Source of the DNA: Dysgonamonadaceae bacterium
GTDB taxonomy: Bacteria > Bacteroidota > Bacteroidia > Bacteroidales > Azobacteroidaceae
Direction of reading: 5' to 3'
NCBI GenBank assembly: GCA_031267615.1
Contig: JAIRYM010000092.1
Location: forward strand, 1-41,798
DNA: 41,798 bases
A program made the position numbers and the translations under genes. This document shows, piece after piece, positions 31,769-40,159 of the stretch; the first letter of the stretch is position 1; every line of letters begins with the position of its first letter. The notes under the pieces are model-generated. The model made no database searches and was not told the DNA's origin. It saw nothing but the letters and a program-made list of their open reading frames with translations.

Positions 31769-34168
31769 TTATTCCTTTACTATCTTTACCTCTGCGGCGA
31801 CGCCGTTTTCGATTAAATGCAGAATATATGTTCCCGACGGGAGACCGGACAGGTTAATTGTTGCTGATGTACTGCCGTTGACAGCGTGATTGAGAACTGT
31901 ATTTCCTCTAATATCAAACAGGGAGAGCGTGCCGTTTGAGGGATGTTTCAACTCAACGTTCAAGACACTGTGCGCAGGGTTGGGATGTATTCGCAGAAGC
32001 TCGTTTTCTTTCACTTTGGCGATGCCAGACACGGCGGTTACGGTGGCGACAAGTTTCCCGCCCTCAACGGCAATGGTGAAATCGTATCCCGACGCTGCAA
32101 CGGATGTAGTGGTCGGAGTACCGGTAACGCCGTATGTACCTCCGTCTATTAATGTTATCTTATCTCCGGCGGAAAAGGTGGGCGCGGCGGTAAAGGTAAT
32201 ATCGGCCGTGACGCTGTTTATGTCTATCGCGCCCGATGCGCCGTTACCGTTTGTTGCGGTAATGACCGTGCTGTTTGCCGCGGTTGCCTGCGGCAGGGTG
32301 AAATTGTAGATTGCAAAATTGGCAAGCCCGCGAACCGTCAAGCTGGACTGTTCGAGGTTCAGGGTGTTGCCGGTGAAGACGTCGCCGGCGCCGCTGCCGC
32401 TATCACCGCCATAAAGATTGACGGACGGGTTGAGAGATGCGTTCTTGATGGTTACGATATTGCAGGTGGCGTCTATGGGGGAGCCTGATCCGGTGGCGGC
32501 ATACCCGCCTGTGATGTAATTAACGGTAACGGCAGCGCCCGCATTGATGGTCACGATGTTGTTTGAGGCGGTGGCGCTGGAGCCGGAGCCGCCATAAACA
32601 CTGTTGGCGCTTCCTCCGGATATAGTCCATCCTGACGCGTTCACCGTGCCGTCGATGGTGACGGTATTGGAGCTGGCGACGGCGGCTCCGGAACCTGAGA
32701 TGTTATTTGCCTGAGCCTGTCCGCCGAAGACGCTTCCTCCAACCGTGACGCCCGCCGCTATATTGACTGAGTTGCCCGAAGCCGTGGCGCCGTCATCCGA
32801 CGAGACGACATACGCGCCGTTGATACCTGACTGCACCGTTCCGCCGCTGTTTACGTTGACAGTGTTTCCGGTCGCGCTTAGGGCGCCGGAGCTGTTGACA
32901 TACGCGCCGTGGGCAAAGACAGTCACGTTGCCGCCGCTATTGATGTTAAGGGTATTTCCGGCAGCGGGCGAGATGTTCTCAGAGGTCGCGCCATTGTCAG
33001 CGCTATTGCCGCAGGCGTTTGCAATCGTCGAGTTGATGTTTACGGTATGGGCGACGGTGGGCGGCGGGTTGCCGTTGAGCGTTCCGCCGGTGTGGTTGAG
33101 AGTTCCGGCAGTTGTGGCGGTTACAGTTCCGCCGGTAATGTTAATCGTTCCGGAGCCATCAATTTTCAGACCAGAGCCTGTTCCCGTACTCACAGCGTTT
33201 ACCATACCTGCGCTGATGGTAATGTTGCCGCCGTTAGCTGCTTTAATTGCGTCGACTGGGTCTTTGGCGTTTACCGTACCGCCTGTACCGAATATAACTT
33301 CGCCCCCGCTGGCAACATATATGCTGCTGAAGTCAGCATTGGCGGGGTTCAGGTTCGCGTTGTCGCTGACCGTAAAATCCCCGCCGGTAACAACGATTGC
33401 GAAATTATCAGGAGAAGTAGCAGTCGCTTCTGCACTGCCGCTGACGGTAATGCCGGAGTTGCTACCCTGACTGTACAAACCGATGCCGGCGCTTCCATTA
33501 CCCTTTGCCGTCACCTGGCTGCTGCCGGTGATGATAATTGCGCCGTCAGCGCAACGGATACCAAAACCGAGGGCTCCTGTCGCTTCAGCAGTTACTGCCG
33601 CGCTGCCCTGAATCGTTATATCACCGCCGCCGGCAAAGATTGCAGAAGCCGCTGCGCCGCCGGAATATTTCGCATTTACCGTCCCGCTGTTTATGGTCAA
33701 ACTGCCAGTTACGTTAATTGTGCGATACATGTAGTTATCAACAGTCATCTCAACGTCTAACGTGCTGTTGCCCGCGTCGATGGCGAGGTTGCCGGCACTC
33801 TTTATTGCAAAGCCCAGCGTCGCATCCGTAACAGTTACGTTGTCTGTCAGCGCAAGGCTTACGTTGCCCGTCGTGATAAACTCTATTGGTCCGCTTGCGT
33901 ATCCTGCGCCAAGCGTCAGTGTGCCTGCGCCGTCCCAACTCCAGCCGGCGCCCGTTGTGACATCGCCACTGCTGATTTGCGATACTGATACGACCTCCGA
34001 GCCGTTCATCTTTATCGTACCTGTAACCTCAGCATGCGCCGTCGTCGCGACCAGGGGCGCAAACAGACATGTCAGGGCAAGGACGTGTAGAGACGCCCAA
34101 ATTGGGCGTCTGTACGGTACGGCGGCGTCAATCATTGCGCCCCCGTGATTAAGATTCTGTGTTGTCAT
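31769..34168 (-). CDS. T9SS-secreted beta-helix repeat protein
   Basis: 799 residues. The N-terminus is odd: the first 46 residues end in a typical signal core and cleavage site (LALTCLFAPLVATTAHA), but residues 17-28 before the core (PYRRPIWASLH) are encoded by a REP palindrome at 34087-34115. The mature part is a long run of short Gly/Asn/Thr-rich turns typical of right-handed beta-helices (GNLAIDAGNSTLDVEM, SGTINITGGTVTATTAGT, GNTVNVNSGGTVQSG). The last 75 residues are a T9SS type A sorting domain (IHPNPAHSVLNVEL, GTYILHLIENGVAAEV). The gene is GC-richer than its surroundings, suggesting transfer or composition driven by the repeats. Probably an adhesin-like surface protein, which is inference. 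Confidence 0.78.
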   Translation of the reverse strand: MTTQNLNHGGAMIDAAVPYRRPIWASLHVLALTCLFAPLVATTAHAEVTGTIKMNGSEVVSVSQISSGDVTTGAGWSWDGAGTLTLGAGYASGPIEFITTGNVSLALTDNVTVTDATLGFAIKSAGNLAIDAGNSTLDVEMTVDNYMYRTINVTGSLTINSGTVNAKYSGGAAASAIFAGGGDITIQGSAAVTAEATGALGFGIRCADGAIIITGSSQVTAKGNGSAGIGLYSQGSNSGITVSGSAEATATSPDNFAIVVTGGDFTVSDNANLNPANADFSSIYVASGGEVIFGTGGTVNAKDPVDAIKAANGGNITISAGMVNAVSTGTGSGLKIDGSGTINITGGTVTATTAGTLNHTGGTLNGNPPPTVAHTVNINSTIANACGNSADNGATSENISPAAGNTLNINSGGNVTVFAHGAYVNSSGALSATGNTVNVNSGGTVQSGINGAYVVSSDDGATASGNSVNIAAGVTVGGSVFGGQAQANNISGSGAAVASSNTVTIDGTVNASGWTISGGSANSVYGGSGSSATASNNIVTINAGAAVTVNYITGGYAATGSGSPIDATCNIVTIKNASLNPSVNLYGGDSGSGAGDVFTGNTLNLEQSSLTVRGLANFAIYNFTLPQATAANSTVITATNGNGASGAIDINSVTADITFTAAPTFSAGDKITLIDGGTYGVTGTPTTTSVAASGYDFTIAVEGGKLVATVTAVSGIAKVKENELLRIHPNPAHSVLNVELKHPSNGTLSLFDIRGNTVLNHAVNGSTSATINLSGLPSGTYILHLIENGVAAEVKIVKE
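34087..34115. repeat. REP palindrome inside a signal-peptide region
   Basis: GTAGAGACGCCCAAATTGGG and then CGTCTGTAC; the arms differ by one base. It is translated in frame as part of the N-terminus of the beta-helix protein. Confidence 0.85.
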
Positions 34169-34197
34169 AAAATAATATGTTTTAGAAATTATATATT

Positions 34198-34226
34198 GTA
34201 GAGACGCCCAATTTGGGCGTCTCTAC
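34198..34226. repeat. REP palindrome, canonical copy
   Basis: GTAGAGACGCCCAATTTGGG and then CGTCTCTAC. The arms are perfect except at the central base. It lies 29 bp upstream of the beta-helix start codon. Confidence 0.88.
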
Positions 34227-34249
34227 GGGTGCGGATGTCTGTACGGCGT

Positions 34250-34279
34250 GTACGGATTGCCCAAATTGGGCATCTGTAC
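34250..34279. repeat. REP palindrome, diverged copy
   Basis: GTACGGATTGCCCAAATTGG and then GCATCTGTAC. Same centre as the canonical copy with changed arms. It lies just past the RAYT stop codon. Confidence 0.75.
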
Positions 34280-34296
34280 GTTGGGGGCTGTGCATT

Positions 34297-34851
34297 TTAT
34301 ACATGCAATTCATCCTCCTGCCAGTTTGCGATGTTAGCATTAATATATTGCGCAATGCGATTGTATTCATCGTAATTGCGAATCACGCGGTCGTGGAAAC
34401 GTGTCTGCCAGGCGAACGGGATATTGTTTCGCCGTGCATACATGGTACAGGAACGTTTGTATTGATTGATGATAACCCCCAATGTTCCCGGATACCATTG
34501 TTTTGTTTTGGTATTCATCGTCGTAGAGACGCCCAATGTAGAGACGCCCAAATTGGGCGTCTGTACGTCGTCATCCGGTTTGTCAATAATAATAATCCCG
34601 TGCACGTGGTTGGGCATGATTACGAACGCATCCAACACCACGAACGGGAAATGTTCCGGTATCTGCTGCCAGTAATCAAGCGCCGTCCGCCCGGTTTCGG
34701 ACAGGATCATTTCGCCACCGGCTATTTCCCCGAAAAACAGTTCCATCTGCGCCGTGCAGACGGTTACAAAATAAGCGGCGTTCGCCCCGTAATCCCAATC
34801 CTGCCACCGGGCGGAAGGGATGCGGTATTTGTGTTTAAATCTGTCTACCAT
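34297..34851 (-). CDS. REP-associated tyrosine transposase (RAYT, Y1/TnpA-REP)
   Basis: 184 residues, normal for single-domain RAYTs. These nucleases of the Y1 HUH class act on REP palindromes. Visible: the N-terminal YRIPSARWQDWDYGANAAYFVT, the HUH motif MPNHVHGIIII near 85, and the catalytic tyrosine helix EYNRIAQYINANIANWQED near 160-180. Between residues about 95 and 110 the sequence VQTPNLGVSTLGVSTT is encoded by one and a half copies of the REP palindrome (34523-34566). It lies between the HUH motif and the tyrosine helix, at a loop. REP copies flank the gene on both sides. The frame remains open, so the protein may be active. Confidence 0.9.
   Translation of the reverse strand: MVDRFKHKYRIPSARWQDWDYGANAAYFVTVCTAQMELFFGEIAGGEMILSETGRTALDYWQQIPEHFPFVVLDAFVIMPNHVHGIIIIDKPDDDVQTPNLGVSTLGVSTTMNTKTKQWYPGTLGVIINQYKRSCTMYARRNNIPFAWQTRFHDRVIRNYDEYNRIAQYINANIANWQEDELHV
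34523..34566. repeat. one and a half REP palindromes within the RAYT gene
   Basis: A half copy GTAGAGACGCCCAAT (34523-34537) followed directly by a full copy (34538-34566). The 44 bp keep the RAYT frame open. Confidence 0.88.
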
Positions 34852-34925
34852 ATATCATACGTTTTTATTCCGTTTTTAATTAATTTGCAGCAAAGATACA
34901 ACAATGATTTGCATTTATTCGAAAT

Positions 34926-34954
34926 GTAGAGACGCCCAATTTGGACGTCTCTAC
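34926..34954. repeat. REP palindrome upstream of the RAYT gene
   Basis: GTAGAGACGCCCAATTTGG and then ACGTCTCTAC; one arm mismatch. It lies 74 bp before the RAYT start on the other flank. Confidence 0.85.
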
Positions 34955-34972
34955 GGGCGGTTTTATATATTT

Positions 34973-35098
34973 ACCCGGAAGACAAAACAAGTTTGCACAG
35001 CCTTCCGGGTATTTACCCGGAACGCAAAACAAGTTTGCACAGCCTTCCGGGTAATTACCCGGAACGCAAAACAAGTTTACACAGCCTTCCGGGTAAAC
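34973..35098. repeat. three tandem 42-bp units with inverted ends
   Basis: Units start at 34973, 35015 and 35057. Each begins ACCCGGAA and ends TTCCGGGT plus three bases, so each can fold into a hairpin, with AAAACAAGTTTGCACAG in the middle. Frames are open on both strands because 42 is a multiple of three. I think this is a small palindromic repeat family rather than a gene. Confidence 0.88.
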
Positions 35099-35200
35099 AT
35101 TAAATAAATGCCGGAGATACTCAAACAGTTTCTTATTTATATATTGAAATTCAAATAAATACAAAAGTAATATAATATTAAAAGAAATGCAACAGATGGA

Positions 35201-35244
35201 ATATCATAAACGTGAAAATTTTATATCATAAACAGGAAAATTTT
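35201..35244. repeat. adjacent 22-bp direct repeat
   Basis: Two adjacent copies of ATATCATAAACNNGAAAATT plus TT, differing at two positions (GT versus AG). They lie just past the stop of the AraC-type gene. Significance unknown. Confidence 0.75.
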
Positions 35245-35249
35245 TTGTA

Positions 35250-36404
35250 TCAGCGTGTTTCCTGCTGCCTGTAACCGGATGGAGAAATGTGGGTGGAAGC
35301 ACGGAACTGCTGTCCGAAGTGGCTTTCATAGGAATACCCGACATGCAGAGCGATTTCGTGCACGGTCATCCTGGATTGCCTGAGCAGTGTTTTTGCTTCT
35401 TCGATACGCAATTCGTTTATCCATTTGCGGAAGGTTTGTTTTTTGCATGTGTTTATGTAAAGAGAAAGGTATTTGCTGTTTGTGCCAAGCGTGGCGGCAA
35501 GAGCGTCAATGGTGATTCCTCTTTTGGTGAAACCTTTGCCGGATGTCCATTCTTCTATCCGTTTTTCGAGCATTGCAAAAGTTTCAACGTTCATTCCGGT
35601 TACTTCGCTGCCGGATGATGGTCTGTATGGAGTCACATGCGACATGCACGGCGTGTCTGCAATTATTGCAGGCGTTTCACAGTTCATTGCGCGTTCGATT
35701 ACGTGGAAGCGATGAGCATAATTGATAAACCGGACAGCGAAATATATGTAAAATGTATCAAATATGACTGCAAATATCAGCGCGACAAGTGTGGACATGA
35801 AGATGGAGGAAAGCAGAGCGGTGACTCCTACTGTTAATGCGGCAAAAAATGAAAATGCTATCCAGCGCATGCGTCCTGATTCGACGTCGGAGAAATAATT
35901 GTCCATCTGCGTGCGGAAGCGACGGTAATTTTTTATAAACAGGAATGTGTAATGCGCCATCAAGAGAGCATACAGCGATGCAAATCCGTAAAATGCAATC
36001 TTGAATACGCTATCGGGTAAGAAAATGTATGCAGCGGAGACAGCGACAATAAACAGCAGTACGAAAGACGCTTCGCTAAATATATAACGCCATCCAGGGA
36101 ATTGTACATTCAGCAGCGAAAGCATTGCAAATGTAAACAGCAGTGCCTGTGATGCGGCGATTGCAAGCGTAACTGTCTGCATGAGTGAAATATTGCCGGC
36201 GGACGGCGACAGGTCTTGAAGCAGGTATTCTGCTATTCCGGCGGCGGCAAAGAAGAAACAGGCTACGGACATCATAGACCGCGCTTTTCGGTAGTTACTT
36301 AACAGCGGTCTTTCCGGTATGACGGTGAAAATGAATATCATTCCTGTGGCGAGCATCAGTCCGCCGGTCACGAAAATAGATATTATAGTGTACAGTTCAT
36401 TCAT
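35250..36404 (-). CDS. membrane-anchored AraC-type regulator
   Basis: 384 residues from ATG at 36404; the longer frame to 36590 overlaps the promoter of the divergent gene and is not used. The first 220 residues are hydrophobic with about six membrane segments (IISIFVTGGLMLATGMIFIF; AIAASQALLFTFAMLSL; FVLLFIVAVSAAYIFL; FFAALTVGVTALLSSIF). The C-terminal 100 residues are an AraC helix-turn-helix domain (ALAATLGTNSKYLSLYINT, IALHVGYSYESHFGQQFR). Such one-component membrane regulators are common in Bacteroidetes. It is divergent from the RND permease with about 200 bp between them, so it may control it, which is inference. Confidence 0.85.
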   Translation of the reverse strand: MNELYTIISIFVTGGLMLATGMIFIFTVIPERPLLSNYRKARSMMSVACFFFAAAGIAEYLLQDLSPSAGNISLMQTVTLAIAASQALLFTFAMLSLLNVQFPGWRYIFSEASFVLLFIVAVSAAYIFLPDSVFKIAFYGFASLYALLMAHYTFLFIKNYRRFRTQMDNYFSDVESGRMRWIAFSFFAALTVGVTALLSSIFMSTLVALIFAVIFDTFYIYFAVRFINYAHRFHVIERAMNCETPAIIADTPCMSHVTPYRPSSGSEVTGMNVETFAMLEKRIEEWTSGKGFTKRGITIDALAATLGTNSKYLSLYINTCKKQTFRKWINELRIEEAKTLLRQSRMTVHEIALHVGYSYESHFGQQFRASTHISPSGYRQQETR

Positions 36405-36547
36405 TCTGCTGTTCGTTTTTTTACGGCGTAAAGATAGTAATTTTTTACAGATCAAAGATTCGATGCGTAAGGAAACCTTTGTTGTAAATACATTAAAAAT
36501 TTGTGCAAAAGATATGTGTCTTTGATGGTATAAACGTAAAAATATTG

Positions 36548-36555
36548 TACCTTTG
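36548..36555 (+). promoter_or_regulatory. -7 promoter box of the RND permease gene
   Basis: TACCTTTG, 49 bp before the start codon. Confidence 0.6.
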
Positions 36556-36604
36556 CGGTCGAAGAAAACAAGAAACATTGTTGAAACCACTCAATTAATA
36601 TTAT

Positions 36605-39600
36605 ATGAAAATATCTTCCTTTTCAATCATCCTGTCTTTCGTCGTGCTGTCAATAGCAGGCGCGGTGCTGATTCCCCGGCTGACTGTAAAGTTAAAGCCA
36701 TCGCAGGAATTGCCTCACATCGGAGTACACTTTTCGATGCGCAGCAGCAGCCCGAGAGTTATCGAAACTGAGGCTACATCAAAACTCGAGGCGATGCTGA
36801 GCCGCATAGAGGGAGTGAAAAACATTTCCTCGACGTCGTCCAGAACGAGCGGTTATATCAGCATAGATTTCGATAAAAATACCGACCTTGACGCTGCCCG
36901 ATTTGAAGTTTCCAATGTGATTCGGCAAACCAAGCCTTTTCTTCCCGCAACCGTTTCCTATCCAAGTATATCGCAGTCCCGTTCTGACAACGAAGCGTCG
37001 CGTCCGTTTCTCACCTACACTGTCAATGCTCCGTCTTCCCCGATTCTGATTCAGAAGTATGTTGAAAGTATAATAAAACCCGAGCTTTCAAAAATCGCGG
37101 GCGTTGCTAAAGTAGAAGTCAACGGCGCGATGCCAATGGAGTGGCGTCTCGAATATGACCATCGTCAGTTGGAGGCTCTCGGCATCTCTGCAGGCAGTAT
37201 TCAGAAGTCAATAAATGAATATCTTGCGCGGGGGGAATTAGGGACAGCAAGGGAAAGCGAAACCGGGGAGTGGGTCAGAATAGCCTTCGTTCCGTCGGTC
37301 GATTACAGCGACATAGATGATTTCATGCAGATGAAGGTTCCGGTCAGCAAGGGGCGAACTGACACAGGTACAATGTCCGCGCTTCCCTTGCAGAAGCTTG
37401 TAACAATCAAGCATCAGGAAGAAGAGCCGTCCGGCTATTCCCGCATCAACGGTCTTAACTCCATCACGATCAACGTAACGGCAGAAGAATCAGCCAATCA
37501 GCTCGATCTCGGATCTCAGTGCAAAAACACCATGCATCGCGTTTCATCGCAATTTCCCGCCGGCTATGAAACTCACCTTCAATACGACGCAACGGAATAC
37601 ATCGACGAAGAATTAAACAAAGTATACTTCCGCAGCGGACTCACCTTTATCATCTTATTAGTTCTGGTTTTAATCATTTACAGAAGCTTTAAATATTTAC
37701 TTCTTATCGCCTCCTCGTTAATAATCAACCTTGCCGTCGCCGTAATATTTTATTATCTCGGGAGAATGGAGATTCAGCTCTATTCGCTGGCAGGCATCAC
37801 GATTTCTCTCACGCTGGTTATTGACAATACCATAGTTATGGCGGACCAGATCATCCGGCGAGGAAACAGAGCGGCTTATCCTGCGATTCTTGCCGCAACG
37901 CTTACCACTATTGCATCAATGGTAATCATTTTCTTCCTCGACGAAAGAATTCGACTTAATCTGACCGATTTTGCAAAGGTTATTATAGTAAATCTTGCGG
38001 TTTCTCTCACGATAGCCCTGTTTTTAGTTCCTGCTTTAATAGAAAAATTAAAAATTATCAGGAAACAACGCACAAACAAAAAACCTGCGACTGCGAAAAT
38101 AATACCATCAGCCATAAGAAAAATGGTCGCAACTGTGAAAAATAAAATCAACTTTAATTTTAATGAGTTTTATTCCGCGTTTTGCAGATTCGCATGGCGT
38201 TGGAAAGTCCCACTCTGCACGGTCTTAGTCCTTGCGTTTGGTCTTCCCGTATATTTAATACCGGACAAAATAGACGGCAATACATTTTGGGCAGAATCTT
38301 TTAATAAAACTTTAGGTTCGCAGGTTTACAAAGAAAAAATAAAGCCGGTAACCGACGTCTGTCTTGGCGGCACGATGCGGCTTTTCGCGAAAAAAGTATC
38401 GGAAGGCGGCAGATACAACTCTTTCGGCGGCAGCGGTCGCGAAGAGACTACTATCTTCATAGCAGGCACCTTGCCCAACGGCTCGACACTTGAGCAGATG
38501 AACGAACTCGTGCAGAAAATGGAAAGCTTTATCAGCGAATACAAATCGGAGATCAAACTTTTCACGACAAGCGTACAAATTCGCCGTGCAAGCATAACCA
38601 TTTATTTTCCAAAGAAAAATGCACGCAGCGGATTCCCTTATACTCTGAAAAACGAGTTAATTCGCCGCGCTACGGAACTCGGTGGCGGCAGTTGGAGCGT
38701 TCAGGGATTAGGCGACGGCTTTTCCAATGATGTTTCAGAATCTGCGGGACAATACCGCATCAATCTTTACGGCTACAATTACGACGAACTTTGGCAGCAC
38801 GCTGAAGCGGTTGAAGAAAAACTGTTGCAGCATCGAAGGATAAAGGAAGTAATAATAAATTCGCAGTTCAGTTATTACAAGGACGACTATGAAGAATTTA
38901 TATTTAAGTTGAATACGCCTCGAATGGCTGATGAAAACATCACTGCCTCGAATCTTTCGTCAGCTGCATCATCAATGTTTCAGCGACCGGTGATGATTGG
39001 CACAATTGCAGGTGAATACGGCGATGAAAAAATCAATTTAGTTTCACGTCGCGCAGAAGAATACGATATCTGGTCACTGAAAAACAATCCGGGGCGGGCT
39101 TCCGCAGACCGCGAATTTAAACTCGGAGACCTTGCGAGCATTGACCGCATTCAGGCGCCGCGAAATATTGTAAAAGAAAATCAGCAGTACCGGCTTTGTG
39201 TTCAATATGATTACATCGGGTCGTATGAGCAGGGCAATAATGTTTTGCAAAAAGACATAGAAGAGATACAAAATCGCTTGCCGATGGGATATTCGATAGT
39301 CAGAGCAGGTCAGTCGTGGTGGAGTTGGAATGACGGGACGAGTCACCAGTACTGGTTGCTGTTTCTTATCTTTGTAATCATCTATTTTATGTGCAGCATT
39401 TTGTTTAACTCCCTGAAAATCCCGTTTACAGTCATCTTTGTGATTCCTATTTCCTTTATCGGCATATTTTTGACGTTTTATTTATTCAAACTTCGTTTTG
39501 ACGAAGGTGGATTTGCCTCGTTCATTCTGCTTTGCGGTCTGTCCGTCAATGCCAATATCTATATATTAAATGAATACGATAATATCCGCAGGAAACGTCC

Positions 39601-39826
39601 GCATATCGACCCGCTTGCAGCCTACGTCAAAGCCTGGAATCACAAAATCAGCCCGATATTTTTGACTGTTGTTTCGACTGTTTTGGGATTTATTCCATTT
39701 ATGATAGGTGAGCGGGAGTCGTTTTGGTTTCCGCTGGCGGCTGGAACTATTGGCGGTTTGATAATGTCGCTTGTAGGGCTATTTGGATTCTTGCCTCTGT
39801 TTATGGGTGTTGGGAAGAAAAAATAA
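36605..39826 (+). CDS. RND-family efflux permease
   Basis: 1073 residues, within the range of HAE1/AcrB-type permeases. An N-terminal membrane helix (SIILSFVVLSIAGAVLI), a first periplasmic loop with porter-domain features (ASRPFLTYTVNAPSSP), membrane helices 2-6 around 345-490 (LTFIILLVLVLIIYRSF, ISLTLVIDNTIVMADQII), a second periplasmic loop (about 560-900) and helices 8-12 at the end. In the TM4 relay the usual DD pair is DN (VIDNTIV), and the TM10 Lys of AcrB appears to be Asn (SVNANIYI), so proton coupling may differ. No adaptor or TolC-like gene is next to it, so partners are elsewhere or it works alone. Substrate unknown. Confidence 0.87.
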   Translation: MKISSFSIILSFVVLSIAGAVLIPRLTVKLKPSQELPHIGVHFSMRSSSPRVIETEATSKLEAMLSRIEGVKNISSTSSRTSGYISIDFDKNTDLDAARFEVSNVIRQTKPFLPATVSYPSISQSRSDNEASRPFLTYTVNAPSSPILIQKYVESIIKPELSKIAGVAKVEVNGAMPMEWRLEYDHRQLEALGISAGSIQKSINEYLARGELGTARESETGEWVRIAFVPSVDYSDIDDFMQMKVPVSKGRTDTGTMSALPLQKLVTIKHQEEEPSGYSRINGLNSITINVTAEESANQLDLGSQCKNTMHRVSSQFPAGYETHLQYDATEYIDEELNKVYFRSGLTFIILLVLVLIIYRSFKYLLLIASSLIINLAVAVIFYYLGRMEIQLYSLAGITISLTLVIDNTIVMADQIIRRGNRAAYPAILAATLTTIASMVIIFFLDERIRLNLTDFAKVIIVNLAVSLTIALFLVPALIEKLKIIRKQRTNKKPATAKIIPSAIRKMVATVKNKINFNFNEFYSAFCRFAWRWKVPLCTVLVLAFGLPVYLIPDKIDGNTFWAESFNKTLGSQVYKEKIKPVTDVCLGGTMRLFAKKVSEGGRYNSFGGSGREETTIFIAGTLPNGSTLEQMNELVQKMESFISEYKSEIKLFTTSVQIRRASITIYFPKKNARSGFPYTLKNELIRRATELGGGSWSVQGLGDGFSNDVSESAGQYRINLYGYNYDELWQHAEAVEEKLLQHRRIKEVIINSQFSYYKDDYEEFIFKLNTPRMADENITASNLSSAASSMFQRPVMIGTIAGEYGDEKINLVSRRAEEYDIWSLKNNPGRASADREFKLGDLASIDRIQAPRNIVKENQQYRLCVQYDYIGSYEQGNNVLQKDIEEIQNRLPMGYSIVRAGQSWWSWNDGTSHQYWLLFLIFVIIYFMCSILFNSLKIPFTVIFVIPISFIGIFLTFYLFKLRFDEGGFASFILLCGLSVNANIYILNEYDNIRRKRPHIDPLAAYVKAWNHKISPIFLTVVSTVLGFIPFMIGERESFWFPLAAGTIGGLIMSLVGLFGFLPLFMGVGKKK

Positions 39827-39889
39827 ATGTTACGCCGTGAACAAGCCGTAAAAACCTCAAAATTTTTTGGCAGTTTAATTTTTTTACCT

Positions 39890-39897
39890 TACCTTTG
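39890..39897 (+). promoter_or_regulatory. -7 promoter box ahead of the candidate small RNA
   Basis: TACCTTTG, 263 bp before the start codon of the next gene. It could start a separate RNA. Confidence 0.6.
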
Positions 39898-39903
39898 CCC
39901 CCG

Positions 39904-40090
39904 TAATGAGAAAAATAAATACAAATATCGCATTATTCCCCGCCAGTTATTTGGCGGTCTCGGATATTTTGTTAAACACACACACAATATACTAACCAAA
40001 GTTACGCGCGTGTGTACACGCGCGTCGAAGTATAATAAAATAAACCCAAAAACAATTACCCCCCTTGAAATATTTTCAGGGGGTTTCTGC
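39904..40090 (+). ncRNA. candidate small RNA or structured leader
   Basis: Three hairpins in a row follow the promoter. CCGCCA/TGGCGG is at 39940-39957. A GC-rich stem ACGCGCGTGT/ACACGCGCGT lies at 40004-40025. A terminator-like stem has CCCCCTTGAAA (40060-40070) against TTTTCAGGGGG (40073-40083), with one mismatch and a T-rich end. No convincing frame is present. It is either a small RNA of about 180 nt or a leader with attenuator for the gene at 40160. Confidence 0.5.
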
Positions 40091-40159
40091 GTTTTCATGA
40101 AACTTTTTTCCTGTGCAAATAAATTATCCTTATTAAACAATATAAATTTTATACACAAA

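Noticed and set aside
32745..33760. Long plus-strand open frames opposite the beta-helix gene
   Set aside because: GC-rich repetitive DNA leaves antisense frames open; the minus strand has the signal peptide and sorting domain.
34880..35164. 94-codon minus-strand frame with 14-residue repeats
   Set aside because: It is made of the 42-bp hairpin units and a REP palindrome; the plus strand is equally open.
39827..40159. N-terminal extension of the FGE-fold protein by 111 codons
   Set aside because: It passes through the promoter and three hairpins, and a proper signal peptide begins at 40160.
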